NCBI GenBank assembly: GCA_965204835.1
Contig: OZ242017.1
Location: 372,001 to 436,000, forward strand
DNA: 64,000 nt
Source: VXMT01 sp965204835
GTDB lineage: Bacteria > Chloroflexota > Dehalococcoidia > UBA2979
Direction: 5' to 3'
This document shows, one piece after another, positions 32,772 to 43,721 of this stretch. The notes under the pieces are model-generated. The model ran no database searches, was not told the origin of the DNA, and worked only from the letters and a program-made list of their open reading frames with translations. How positions within the stretch are numbered: position 1 is the stretch's first letter; the number at the start of each line of letters is the position of its first letter. The translations under genes and the position numbers were made by a program.

Positions 32772-34130
32772 CTAGCGCAGTCCGTACGCCCGGTCGCCGG
32801 TGACGCCGAGGATGTGCTCGCGCGCCTCGGAGACCGTGTACAGCGAACCCGTGATGAGCACCGTGCCGGCCTCACCCGCAAGCGTCCGGGCGAGCTCCGC
32901 CGCCGCCGCCACGTCGGGAGCGCGCTGCACCGCCGCCCCCTCGGCGCGGAACGCCTCCTCGACCTCGCCGGGGTCGGCGGCGCGCTCCGAGGACGGCGAG
33001 GTGACGATGACCGTGGTCATCGCCTCGCCGTCGGGGCCGAGCAGCGCCCGGGCCACCGCCGCGGCGTCGCGGCCGCCGAGGAAGCCCGCGACCAGCACGC
33101 GCGGCCGGGCCAGCCCGAGCGCGTCGACGGTCTCGCGGAAGCGCGTGGCCGCGAGCGGGGTGTGGAGCGCGTCGGCGACGATCAGCGGGCGGCGTCGCAG
33201 CACCTCGAAGCGCCCGGGCCACGCGACGCGCCCGAGACCCCGCGCGACGGCCTGGGCGGGCAACTCCTCGCCCGCCACGGCCCACGCCAGCTCGGCGGCG
33301 CGCACCGCCGCCGCGGCGTTCTCGGCCTGGTGGCGGCCGATCAGCGGGAGCTGGAGCCGCCGGTACGTGCGCAGCGGCGTACGCAGGTCGAAGGTCTGGC
33401 CGTCGAGGTTCTGGCCCGTCACGCGCATCGCGCACTCGGTCGCGACCTCGTGCAGCGTCGCGCCCGCCTCGGCGGCCTTCGCGCGGACCACGCCGATCGC
33501 GCTCTCGCGCAGCGGCGCGACGACCGCCTCGCAGGGGCCGGTGAGGATGCCGGCCTTCTCGGCGGCCACCTCCGGGATCGTGTCGCCGAGGATGGCCGTG
33601 TGCTCGAGGTCGATGGGCAGCACCATCGCCACATCCTTGCGGGCGATGACGTTGGTGGTGTCGAGGCGGCCGCCGAGGCCGACCTCGAGGACCTGCCAGT
33701 CGCACGCGGCCTCGGCGCCCGCGAGCCAGCCGAGCACCGTGACGAGCTCGAAGTACGACCAGCCCTCCGTCGCCTCGTCACCGAGCAGCGCCTGCGAGAG
33801 GCGCGCGAACGTCGCATGGTCCAGCGGCTCGCCGTCGACGCGGACGCGCTCGCGCGACTGGTGTACGTCCGGCGAGGTCAGGAGCAGCGTGTGCGCGCCG
33901 GCCGCGCGCAGGAGCGACTCGACCATCGCGGCGGTCGAGCCCTTGCCCTTGGAGCCGGCGACGTGGACGGTGCGGCGCTCCTCGGGCTTGCCGGCGCGGT
34001 CCAGGTAGTCGCGGATGTGGGTGACGCGGAAGCGCTTGGCCTCCTGCGGGTTGCCGCTGCGCTCGAAGCCGCCGCGGCCCAGCAGGCCGCGCACAGCCTC
34101 GACGTACGCCTGGACCGACTCGTCGAGCAT
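32772..34130 (-). CDS. folC: Folylpolyglutamate / dihydrofolate synthase
   Basis: Adds glutamate to dihydropteroate and/or folates. 452 residues from ATG 34130 (MLDESVQAYVEAV); the longer frame upstream is a shadow. The Mur-ligase-type P-loop is HVAGSKGKGSTAAMVE; the second motif LLTSPDVHQSRERVRVDG and the LEVGLGGRLDTTNV segment are typical. The C-terminal glutamate ligase domain includes RPLIVADALHTP. Confidence 0.93.
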   Translation of the reverse strand: MLDESVQAYVEAVRGLLGRGGFERSGNPQEAKRFRVTHIRDYLDRAGKPEERRTVHVAGSKGKGSTAAMVESLLRAAGAHTLLLTSPDVHQSRERVRVDGEPLDHATFARLSQALLGDEATEGWSYFELVTVLGWLAGAEAACDWQVLEVGLGGRLDTTNVIARKDVAMVLPIDLEHTAILGDTIPEVAAEKAGILTGPCEAVVAPLRESAIGVVRAKAAEAGATLHEVATECAMRVTGQNLDGQTFDLRTPLRTYRRLQLPLIGRHQAENAAAAVRAAELAWAVAGEELPAQAVARGLGRVAWPGRFEVLRRRPLIVADALHTPLAATRFRETVDALGLARPRVLVAGFLGGRDAAAVARALLGPDGEAMTTVIVTSPSSERAADPGEVEEAFRAEGAAVQRAPDVAAAAELARTLAGEAGTVLITGSLYTVSEAREHILGVTGDRAYGLR

Positions 34131-34162
34131 GTTGGGGTCCGCGCTTCGCGGCGCGGTCGCGT

Positions 34163-34597
34163 CTACGACTGCCGCCGTCGCGCGATCATATAGGTGACGC
34201 GGCCCACCGCGACCGTCGTGCCCGCGGCGTCGGTCACCTCGACCGTGGTGTAGACGACGCGGCGGCCGCCTCCGAGCACGCGCGCCTCGGCGGTCACGTC
34301 GCTGGTGGCGGCTGCGAGGTAGCTCACGTTGAGGTCCGTGCTGGCGAAGCCACCCCACGTCTCGTCGTCGTCCTGGCGCGTGGTGAGCAGCGCGGCGGAG
34401 CCCGCTGCGTCGATGAGCGAGGCGAGCACGCCGCCGTGCAGGGTGTCCGGCCGGCGCGTCTCCAGCTCCGGCCGCGCGGGAATGCGCAGGCGCGCCATGC
34501 CCTCCTCCGCCCCGACCACCTCGATGCCGAGGGTGCGCCAGAACGCCACCTCGTCGGGGGCGATGCGGGCGAGGAGCTGCTCCTGCGTCGGCGTCAC
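34163..34597 (-). CDS. PaaI-type hotdog thioesterase
   Basis: A 144-residue acyl-CoA thioesterase-like protein. The hotdog signature is RRPDTLHGGVLASLIDAAGS, with the catalytic-type acid in LIDAAGSAAL, followed by STDLNVSYLAAATSDVTAEA. It starts at GTG 34597, overlapping the ABC exporter stop as GTGA, so it is the third gene of that operon. It probably hydrolyses an acyl- or aryl-CoA; the substrate is unknown. Confidence 0.88.
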   Translation of the reverse strand: MTPTQEQLLARIAPDEVAFWRTLGIEVVGAEEGMARLRIPARPELETRRPDTLHGGVLASLIDAAGSAALLTTRQDDDETWGGFASTDLNVSYLAAATSDVTAEARVLGGGRRVVYTTVEVTDAAGTTVAVGRVTYMIARRRQS

Positions 34598-36560
34598 CGG
34601 GCTGCGCCCTCCCGCGGGGCGGTGGCTGCGCCGCCCGCGCCGTTCCCGCCGACCCCGTCGCCGCCGAGGCCGTCGCCGTCCTCGGAGCGGCGGTAGGTCA
34701 TGCGGTAGAGGTCGGCGTAGATGCCGTCCTCGGCGATGAGCTCCTGGTGGTTGCCGATCTCGACGATCTCGCCGTCGCGCATCACGACGATGCGGTCGGC
34801 GCTGCGGATGGTCGAGAGCCGGTGCGCGATCACCAACGAGGTGCGGCCCCGCAGGATCGTCCTCAGCGCCTGCTGAATCAGCCGCTCGGAGTGCGTGTCG
34901 ATGTTCGCGGTGGCCTCGTCGAGGATGAGGATGCGCGGCTCCGCGATGATCGCGCGCGCGAAGGCGATGAGCTGGCGCTGGCCGACCGAGAGGTTGGTGC
35001 CGCGCTCGTGCAGGTCGCTGTGGTAGCCGTCCGGGAGCCGCTCGATGAAGTCGTGCGCGCCGACCGCGCGCGCGGCGTCGGCGATCTCCTCGTCGGTGGC
35101 GTCGAGGCGGCCGTAGCGGATGTTGTCGGCGATGGTGCCGGAGAACAGGTACGGCTCCTGCAGCACGACGCTCATGCGGCGGGTCAGCGAGGCGCGCTGG
35201 ATCTCGCGCAGGTCGGTGCCGTCGACGAGGATCGAGCCGCCCTCGATGTCGTAGGAGCGGTTGACCAGCGCGGTGACGGTGGTCTTGCCCGCGCCGGTGT
35301 GGCCGACGAAGGCGATGGTCTCGCCGGGCTCGATGTGGAGGTCGAACTTGCGGAGCACGGGCACGTTCTTGACGTAACTGAAGTCGACCTCGTTGAAGTC
35401 GATCCGCCCCTCGACGTCTGCGAGCACCTTCGCGTCCGGTGGGTCGACGATCTCGGGCTCGGTGTCGAGGACCTCGAAGATGCGGTGCGCGCCGGCCATG
35501 GCGCGCTGGAGCATCGTGTACTGGAGGACGATGTCGCGCACGGGGTTGAAGAAGCGCTGGATGTAGAGCAGGAAGCCGATCGAGTAGGCGAGCGCCTCGC
35601 CTGCGCCGAGATCGCCGGCGAACGTGCGCACGCCGATCACCACCAGCACGACCGCCGTCGCCACCGTCGAGAGGAACTCGACCATCGGGATGACGGCGGC
35701 CTGGAGCTTCACGGCGTCCATGTTGGCGTCGAGGTTGACGCGGTTGAGGCGCTCGAACTGGCGGAGGTTCTCGTCCTCGCGGTTGAGCGACTGCACGATG
35801 CGCACGCCGGAGACGTTCTCGTTGATCGAGCCGTTGACGATGGAGATGCCCTGGCGCACGCGGATGAAGGCCTGCGCCGCGGGGGTCTGCCACCACACCA
35901 TGAAGATCATCAGCAGCGGGATCACCGACAGCGAGATCACCGCCAGCAGCGGGTCGAGCAGGAACAGGAACAGCACGATCAGCCCCAGCCCGACGATGTC
36001 GGCGAGGATGTTGAGGAAGCCCGAGGTGATCAGCTCCTGCAGCGTGACCACGTCGGACGTGACGCGCGACATCACGCGCCCGACCTCCTCGCGGTCGAAG
36101 AAGCTGAGCGAGAGCTTGTTGAGGTGCTCGAACATCTGCGAGCGCAGGTCGCGCAGGATGCGGTGCCCGACGTACCCCGTCATCAGCCGCTGCAGCGCCG
36201 CGGAGGCGAACGAGAACGTCGCGAGGCCCACCAGCAGCGCGCCGAAGTTCAGGATCTCGTTGTCGACCGCGGCAAGCTCAGCGGGCGTCCCTGAGCGCAG
36301 CTTTTCGACGATCGACTCGGTCGCGACGGCCATCACGTATGGCTGGGCGTAGGAGGCGACGGCGAAGACGAGCATCGCGATGGTGGCGACGATCGTCTGC
36401 ACCTTGTACGGCCCGAGGAACGGGAACAGCCGCTTGACCAGGTCCGGCTCGTAGACACGGCCAAGCTCGGCGTAGTCCCAGCCGTCGACGGCGCGGCCGC
36501 CTCGCACGCCGCGCTGGTCGCCGGACCATCCGCCCGCCTGTCCGCCGCCCCAGTACGCCA

Positions 36561-36561
<1 letters not shown>
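34594..36561 (-). CDS. ABC exporter half-transporter (canonical-Walker-B subunit)
   Basis: A 655-residue half-exporter: a six-helix transmembrane domain (about residues 45-340) and a nucleotide-binding domain. Walker A is GHTGAGKTTV, the signature is LSVGQRQL (a deviation from LSGGQ), and Walker B is ILILDEATANID with the catalytic Glu. It ends in a Gly-rich low-complexity tail. It overlaps the stop of the partner gene by one base. Together they form a heterodimeric multidrug- or lipid-type exporter. Confidence 0.93.
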
Positions 36562-38447
<1,886 letters not shown>

Positions 38448-38525
38448 TCTACCTCACGTCTTACGTTAAGGGCGGGTGGGCTCCCGTAGTCCGAATGTAA
38501 TTATCGAGCACGCGACCGCCCGTCG

Positions 38526-38554
38526 TTCCGTAATCATCATGTTCGTCGTACAAT
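38526..38554 (+). promoter_or_regulatory. Putative promoter of the PDZ lipoprotein gene
   Basis: TTCCGT (38526-38531), a 17-bp spacer, then TACAAT (38549-38554), in a locally AT-rich gap between the divergent ABC operon and the PDZ gene. The -10 is good, the -35 weak. The start codon follows 24 bp later with GAGGG ahead of it. Confidence 0.5.
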
Positions 38555-38578
38555 CACGTTGCTTATAGAGGGCGCGGT

Positions 38579-39556
38579 ATGGGCTTACCCGTTGTCCGGC
38601 ATCTGCTGCGGCCCCGGCACGCGCCGGCGTGGCTGCTGCTCGCCGTGGCGCTCGCGTGCGTCGCGCTGGCGGGCTGCACGGGGCGCGAGGGAGACGACGC
38701 GCCCGTCGAGGCGCCGCAGGCAACGGCAACCCCGGCCGCGCCCGCACCGGCGACCGCAACGGCGACTGCGGCGCCGACCCTCGACATGCCGTCGCCGGAG
38801 TCGCTGGATGCGGCGCTGCAGGCGTTGATCGGCAGCATGCGCGGTGGCGGGACCGATCCGTTCGGGGGGCCGCCCGAGGCGCTCCCGCCGGAGCTGCGCG
38901 CGCTACTCGAGGCGCTCGGCATCGACCTGCTGCTCGGCGCGGCCGTGAACGAGGCGCGTGGCGGCCTGGCCGTCGAGGTGGTGTTCGCCGGCTCGCCCGC
39001 CGAGCAGGCCAAACTCCGCACCGGCGACGTGATCGTCGCGATCGATGGTGTGCCGGTGAGTTCCGGCGCGGAGCTTCGCGCGGCGGTGCAGGCCATGACG
39101 GCCAGCGAGGTCTTCGTCCTCACGCTGGACCGTGGCGGGGCCACGCGCATGATCGGCGTCGTGCGCCCGTCCTCGGAGGAGTCGTTCTGGCGCTCGGACA
39201 TGCTCAGGACGCTCGCGCTGGGTCTCATGCTGGCGAACCGCCCGGGCGGGCTCGCGCTGCCGCCGTCGCTGCTCGGCGAGCTGATGGAGGAGACGCCGGA
39301 CGGTCTGCGCGTGTTCGCGGTGTTCCCCGGCTCGCCCGCAGACGCCGCTGGACTGCGCGCCGGCGACTACGTGCTTGCGATCGAAGGCCGCGCGATGCGC
39401 ACGCTCGACGACCTCAACGAGTTCATGACGAGCTTCAATCCCCTCGCCGGTGACACCGAGGTGACGCTGCGGCGGGATGGCCGCGAGATGACGGTCCGCG
39501 TCGCGTTCCGGATCGGCGGGCTGTTCGGCGCCGGGGCGCCCGCCCCCGCCGAGTAG
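38579..39556 (+). CDS. Lipoprotein with two PDZ domains
   Basis: 325 residues. A signal peptide with lipobox LAGC (around residue 33) is followed by a Thr/Pro/Ala linker. PDZ 1 is at about 115-195 (GGLAVEVVFAGSPAEQAKL, TGDVIVAIDGVPV). PDZ 2 is at about 235-315 (GLRVFAVFPGSPADAAGL, AGDYVLAIEGRAM). No protease domain is present. It is likely a surface adaptor that binds extracytoplasmic C-termini. It lies immediately upstream of, and convergent with, the phage-like cluster. Confidence 0.88.
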   Translation: MGLPVVRHLLRPRHAPAWLLLAVALACVALAGCTGREGDDAPVEAPQATATPAAPAPATATATAAPTLDMPSPESLDAALQALIGSMRGGGTDPFGGPPEALPPELRALLEALGIDLLLGAAVNEARGGLAVEVVFAGSPAEQAKLRTGDVIVAIDGVPVSSGAELRAAVQAMTASEVFVLTLDRGGATRMIGVVRPSSEESFWRSDMLRTLALGLMLANRPGGLALPPSLLGELMEETPDGLRVFAVFPGSPADAAGLRAGDYVLAIEGRAMRTLDDLNEFMTSFNPLAGDTEVTLRRDGREMTVRVAFRIGGLFGAGAPAPAE

Positions 39557-39568
39557 CCGGGCGACCCC

Positions 39569-40834
39569 TCATGTCGCGGCCTCCAGCAGGCCCGTGTCGT
39601 CGCGAGGAAACACCGGCGCCCACGAGATGTCCGTGCGCACGCCGTCGAACGTGCGGCCCGTGTGGTGGGCGAGCACGCGCAGCGTGAGCGCGTCGCGCTG
39701 CCGCAGCGCGGCGGTGCGGATCAGCCGCTTGCGCGCCACCTTGCGCAGCAGTGGGTCGAGCTCGATGCGCAGCGCGACGCCGGAGTGGTCGCCGCCGCCG
39801 TCGCCGAACGCGACGCGCGGCGTCTCCGCCAGGTCGTGCAGCGTGCGGTACACCAGGTCGACGTAGTCGACGTGCAGGCGCACGCCGCCGCCCTGCAGCA
39901 GGTCCAGCAGGTAGGCGCGCGCCTGCTCCGGCAGCTCCCACACCGCGCCCGGCTGCACCGCGATGTCGCGTGACGCCTCGACGTTCTCGAGGACGGCGAT
40001 GGGGTTCCCGGACAGCTCGATGATGCGGCTGAGCTGCGTGAGCGCGCGGTTGAGCTCGACGATCGACTCGCGCAGCGGCTCGATGTCGGAGACGCCCCAG
40101 AGGTGCTTGGGGCGCGGGACGTTGGGGTAGATGACGAACGGGATCACGCCGTACGGGTTGGCGCGCGCCTCCGCCAGCTCCTCCTCTACCCAGAACTCGA
40201 AGCGCTCGGCCGTCCACACCTCGGTGACCTGCACCGAGGCCGGCGGGCGGCCGCCCGCGCCGCGCGGGAGCCGGCCCGTGCGCGCCTCGACCTGCTCGGG
40301 CGCCACCTCGTAGCGCGACGCGACGCGCCAGATGCGGCGCACGTCGTCGCCGAGGCTCCAGGCGTGGAGGCCCTGCACGTCGGGCGCGGAGACTACGACA
40401 CGCTGCTCGCGCTCGTCCCACGTCACCTTGTAGGCGCCGTCGCCGAGCACGGCGGTGTCCAGCTCGCCGTCGAGGTCGAGGCGCAGCAGGTCGTTCGCCT
40501 CCCACATCTCGAGGAGCGCGCGCTCCGCCTCGGCGGCGCGACGCCGGCCCTCGGGCGTCTCCTCGGCGGCGGTGACCACGGGGCGGTGGTCGCTCACGAG
40601 GTAGGCCGCGCCCTTCTCGACGAAGGCGCGGGCGTAGTTGAAGTGCAGCATCCGCTCGCGCCGCGACCCGGGCGCCGCGCCGCGCCGGCCCTCGAAGAAG
40701 TCGAGCAGCTCGCGGTAGCGTGCGAAGCGGTCGCGGTCACGCTGCGCGAGCGCGCGCGGGAACGCGACGTGCCCGGCGGACGAGGCCGCCGAGGGCGCCG
40801 AGGGGATGCCGAGGCTTGCGGCGGTCGTGGTCAT
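39569..40834 (-). CDS. Phage portal protein
   Basis: A 421-residue protein from ATG 40834. Portal features: an N-terminal region ending in NYARAFVEKGAAYLVSDHRP, EMWEANDLLRLDLDGELDTAVLGDGAYKVTWD, and the central IPFVIYPNVPRPKHLWGVS followed by ESIVELNRALTQLSRIIELSGNP (split here), a pattern seen in SPP1-type and related portals. The portal forms the dodecameric gate for DNA packaging. It is last in the phage-like cluster and overlaps the preceding gene by 4 bases. Confidence 0.85.
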   Translation of the reverse strand: MTTTAASLGIPSAPSAASSAGHVAFPRALAQRDRDRFARYRELLDFFEGRRGAAPGSRRERMLHFNYARAFVEKGAAYLVSDHRPVVTAAEETPEGRRRAAEAERALLEMWEANDLLRLDLDGELDTAVLGDGAYKVTWDEREQRVVVSAPDVQGLHAWSLGDDVRRIWRVASRYEVAPEQVEARTGRLPRGAGGRPPASVQVTEVWTAERFEFWVEEELAEARANPYGVIPFVIYPNVPRPKHLWGVSDIEPLRESIVELNRALTQLSRIIELSGNPIAVLENVEASRDIAVQPGAVWELPEQARAYLLDLLQGGGVRLHVDYVDLVYRTLHDLAETPRVAFGDGGGDHSGVALRIELDPLLRKVARKRLIRTAALRQRDALTLRVLAHHTGRTFDGVRTDISWAPVFPRDDTGLLEAAT

Positions 40835-41205
40835 CGAGGCATCTCCTCCATGCTGCGTCGCGGAGTGGCGGCCGCCCGGGCCGGGTCGCGGGGCGCGCCC
40901 TCCAGGGCGCGGAACACCGTGCGGCGCGAGACCTGGAAGCGGCGCGCAATCTCGTTCACGGCGACGCCGCCGTCCAGGCGCATGCGCCGGATCTCGCGGT
41001 CGCGCACGCGGTTGAGCATGGCGCGCACGCCGCCCGGCTCGTCGTAGCGGCAGCGTGGGAGCGGGCAGCTCAGGCACGAGGGGAACAGGTCGCAGCCGCG
41101 GTCGCGGTAGTCGACATGCTCCGGCAGCGCGTCCTCGCGGATCAGCCGCGGCGGCGCCGCGGGTGCGTCGAGGGCGGGCGTCGGGCTCGGTGAAGCAAGA
41201 CTCAT
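40831..41205 (-). CDS. Cysteine-cluster HTH protein between terminase and portal
   Basis: 124 residues. A four-cysteine cluster, CDLFPSCLSCPLPRCRYD (about 38-55), probably binds zinc or an Fe-S cluster. A Hin-like helix-turn-helix follows near 78-102 (GGVAVNEIARRFQVSRRTVF). Genes of this shape next to terminase may be small-terminase-like DNA binders or late regulators. It overlaps terminase by 4 bases and portal by 4 bases. Confidence 0.75.
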   Translation of the reverse strand: MSLASPSPTPALDAPAAPPRLIREDALPEHVDYRDRGCDLFPSCLSCPLPRCRYDEPGGVRAMLNRVRDREIRRMRLDGGVAVNEIARRFQVSRRTVFRALEGAPRDPARAAATPRRSMEEMPR

Positions 41206-42635
41206 GTGGTGACCTCCATCGAAGCAGGCGCGCCGAGCGCGCCGCGGCCCCGCGCCGTGCGTGAGCCGCCGCCGTGGCGAGCGGCGTCGACGGCCAGCGC
41301 GAGGCTCATCAGGTAGTCGTCGTGCCCGTCGGCGGGGTCGACGTGGAATTGCATCGTGCGCTCGTCGCGGTAGACGGCGCGGGCCAGCTCCAGCTGGCGG
41401 CGGCACTCGGCCGCCTCGGCCGAGCCGTCCGCGCGGTACAGCCGGAGCCGGCCGGAGTGCGCCGCCGCCAGCAGCCCGAAGCCGAGCTGCGACTTGCGCG
41501 GGGTGCTGAACACGACCGCGTCGACGCGGCCGCTGGGGAGACGGCGCGCGAGCAGGTCGGCGATCGGCGCGCCGAGGCCCGTCGCGTCGACGGCGAGGCG
41601 GCGCACGCGCCACGTGTTGCGCAGCCGGTCGGCCAGCGTCTCGACGATCGCGTCGGTCGCCTCGCCTCGCCACGCCTGGTGCTCGACCACCTCGATGGTG
41701 GGGAGCCCACCGGCGGTCGAGCGCACGCGCGCGATCGTGAGCACGGTCCAGTCGCGGTCGCGCGCGTGCGTGTGACCGTCGAGGGCCGGCCCGGCGAGGT
41801 CGAGGCCCGCGACGTAGTGCTCGCCGGGGAAGGGCGAGCGCAGCCGCTCGTGGCGCCCCTCGAGCTGCGCGCGCACCGCCGCGTCCAGCAGGCGGTCCTC
41901 GTCGTGCAGGACGTCGAGGAGGTACTGCGTGCGGAAGATCGGGTGGCGCTCGCCGAGCCGCGCGCGTTCGCCCTCGACATACGCGCCGTACGCGGGATTC
42001 GCGTCGGCGACCCGCTCCCAGTCCACGCGGAAGTGGCGGCGCGGGCCGCCGGCGCGCTCGGCGTCGAGGTGCTGTGCCTCGGCCTGCGCGAGCAGCGAGC
42101 GCGGCCCCCACGGCGTGCCGTAGTAGACCACCGGCGCGTTCGTCGACGCCGCCATCGGGCGGAAGTCGCGGTCGAACTTGTCGGGCCGCACGTCCTGCGC
42201 CTCGTCGACCTCGAGCAGCACGTCGGCCGTGTGGCCCACGACGTTCGCGCCGGGCTCGGCGGAGAGGTAGCGCACGCTCGCGTGGCCGCAGCGCACCGTC
42301 GCGGCGCCCTCGCGCGCGACGACGCGTTCGAGGCCCGCCTCGCGGGCGCGGGCGAGCAGGCGGTCGCGCGAGAGCATGGCCTGCGGGGAGAACGTCGGGG
42401 CGCACTTCACGGCCGTGCCGCCGCGCACGGCGCGCGTGAGCAGCAGCGCGAGCTCGACCTGCGCCGAGATCTCGTTCTTGCCGCCCTGGCGCGCGATCAG
42501 CACGGAGATCGAGCCGCCCTCGCGCGCTGCGGTCAGCCCGAGGATCGCGCGGGCGACCTCGGCCTGGTACGGGCGCAGCTGCGGCAGCGCCCGCGAGCGC
42601 TCCTCGGCGCGTGCGGCCGTCGCGGTGGCGCTCAT
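41202..42635 (-). CDS. Phage terminase large subunit
   Basis: A 477-residue packaging ATPase/nuclease. It begins near RPYQAEVARAILGL. Walker A is a variant, LIARQGGKNE, as in several terminases; Walker B is VLLEVDEAQDV. YYGTPWG (coupling motif region) follows. The nuclease domain contains VAGLDLAGPALDG and the late acidic segment PADGHDDYLMSLALAVD. Order terminase, HTH, portal is typical of tailed-phage packaging modules. Confidence 0.88.
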   Translation of the reverse strand: MSATATAARAEERSRALPQLRPYQAEVARAILGLTAAREGGSISVLIARQGGKNEISAQVELALLLTRAVRGGTAVKCAPTFSPQAMLSRDRLLARAREAGLERVVAREGAATVRCGHASVRYLSAEPGANVVGHTADVLLEVDEAQDVRPDKFDRDFRPMAASTNAPVVYYGTPWGPRSLLAQAEAQHLDAERAGGPRRHFRVDWERVADANPAYGAYVEGERARLGERHPIFRTQYLLDVLHDEDRLLDAAVRAQLEGRHERLRSPFPGEHYVAGLDLAGPALDGHTHARDRDWTVLTIARVRSTAGGLPTIEVVEHQAWRGEATDAIVETLADRLRNTWRVRRLAVDATGLGAPIADLLARRLPSGRVDAVVFSTPRKSQLGFGLLAAAHSGRLRLYRADGSAEAAECRRQLELARAVYRDERTMQFHVDPADGHDDYLMSLALAVDAARHGGGSRTARGRGALGAPASMEVTT

Positions 42636-42865
42636 CAGCCCGCCACCCGGCTGAGCAGCTCGGTGATGCCGACCCCGACCACGGTCAGGAACAGCGCCGT
42701 GATGCGCCCGCGCAGCTCGGACAGCTCGCGCTCGACACGGTCGAGGCGGCCCGCGAGGTCGTGCGCCGGGGGAGGCGGCTCCTCGCGTCGCGCGCCGCCG
42801 CGCGGAGACGCGAGCCTGCGCACGGCGCGGGCGAGGCGGTCGGGGGGCGGGCGGCGCCTACTCAC
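42635..42865 (-). CDS. Small phage-cluster protein with one TM helix
   Basis: 76 residues: a basic Pro/Arg-rich N-terminus, an amphipathic helix (DRVERELSELRGR) and a C-terminal hydrophobic helix (ITALFLTVVGVGITELLS). Its stop shares one base with the terminase ATG. The shape recalls small holin/spanin-like or membrane-anchoring phage proteins, but there is no firm family match. Confidence 0.6.
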   Translation of the reverse strand: MSRRRPPPDRLARAVRRLASPRGGARREEPPPPAHDLAGRLDRVERELSELRGRITALFLTVVGVGITELLSRVAG

Positions 42866-43178
42866 GGGGCGCTCCCAGCACCTCGCCGAACTCCTCGAGC
42901 ACGTTCGCGACGGCGTCGCCCAGGTGCTCGGCCTGCTTCGGGGAGAGGCGGTGCTGCGCCAGCAGCGCCTGCACCAGCAGGCGCACGCCGCTCTGCAGCA
43001 CCTTCGGGTCGACGTCCGCGTCGCGGTCGGCGAGGGCGCGACGGAGCTGCAGCCGCAGCAGCGCGACCTCGTCGTCGAGACCCTCGACCTCGCGCGCGAC
43101 GTGGAAGTCGTGGCGGTCGGCGGCGTCGAGCACCGAGTCGTAGAAGCTGGCGCGCGTCGGGCGCTCGGCGGGGCTCAC
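42858..43178 (-). CDS. Helical phage-cluster protein, unknown
   Basis: 106 residues, mostly helical, with EVEGLDDEVALLRLQLRRAL and PKVLQSGVRLLVQALLAQH; the C-terminus has LSPKQAEHLGDAVANVLEEF. Similar small helical proteins precede terminase in some phages, so a small-terminase or scaffold-like role is possible but not shown. It overlaps neighbours on both sides by 4-8 bases. Confidence 0.6.
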   Translation of the reverse strand: MSPAERPTRASFYDSVLDAADRHDFHVAREVEGLDDEVALLRLQLRRALADRDADVDPKVLQSGVRLLVQALLAQHRLSPKQAEHLGDAVANVLEEFGEVLGAPRE

Positions 43179-43321
43179 CGGCGCTCCACGCTGAGCAGCG
43201 CGACCATCTCGTCGCGCGTGTCGGGTGCGGCCACGTCGAGGGCGTGCAGCACGCCGAGCACGAGCCGCAGCGCGGCCGCTTCGTAGCGCTGCTCGCGGAG
43301 CGCGGCGTCCAGGGCGCTCAT
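43175..43321 (-). CDS. 48-residue phage-cluster protein, unknown
   Basis: A short frame from ATG 43321 to TGA 43175, MSALDAALREQRYEAAALRL then helical text ending in ALLSVERR. It overlaps the upstream membrane-protein gene and the downstream 106-residue gene by 4 bases each (ATGA type). That tight chaining is the main evidence that it is translated. Confidence 0.5.
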   Translation of the reverse strand: MSALDAALREQRYEAAALRLVLGVLHALDVAAPDTRDEMVALLSVERR

Positions 43322-43599
43322 CGCCCGGCCCCCATCGCGATCACCGCGCCGGTGGCGGCGTTGGCGAGCAGTAGCGGTGCGCGCAGCAGCGCGCCCGCCG
43401 CGCCCGGCTCGGAGAGCCCGACCGCCGCGAGGGCGTCGAGGCTGATGGCGGCGAACAGCGCCGTGAGCAGGAGCGCACCGAGCCGGCGCGCTCCTCCGGC
43501 GCGGAACGCGCGGTGCGCGAAGTAGGCGGCGTTCGCCGCGCCGGTGCCGGCGATGGCGGCATGCTCGGCGAACGTGACGGCGGACCAGAATGGATGCAC
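43318..43599 (-). CDS. Small membrane protein, first gene of the phage cluster
   Basis: 93 residues if started at GTG 43599, which has GGGAAGG a short distance upstream; the frame stays open to 43686. Three hydrophobic segments (AAIAGTGAANAAYFA, LGALLLTALFAAISLDALAA, LLLANAATGAVIAMG) suggest a holin-like three-pass protein. The upstream DNA (43600-43721) is AT-rich and likely carries the cluster promoter. Confidence 0.58.
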   Translation of the reverse strand: MHPFWSAVTFAEHAAIAGTGAANAAYFAHRAFRAGGARRLGALLLTALFAAISLDALAAVGLSEPGAAGALLRAPLLLANAATGAVIAMGAGR

Positions 43600-43721
43600 G
43601 GTCTTCCCTTCCCGGTGGCCGGGAGCGGGCCACGTGGGAAGGAGGGTAGAACACCCGTTCGTGCGCAGCCAAGTCACAATCGGCATTTACAACAAACCCG
43701 ATAAACGAGGATCGTCCGGAT

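Larger units (their letters stand above)
39569..43599 (-). mobile_element. Phage DNA-packaging module (prophage remnant or satellite)
   Basis: Seven chained minus-strand genes: three-pass membrane protein, 48-residue protein, helical protein, one-TM protein, terminase large subunit, Cys-HTH protein, portal. All frames are intact and overlap by 1-8 bases. Capsid, protease, tail, integrase and lysis genes are absent. Host genes (PDZ lipoprotein and HD hydrolase) lie directly on both sides, and I found no flanking att-like repeat. Confidence 0.75.
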
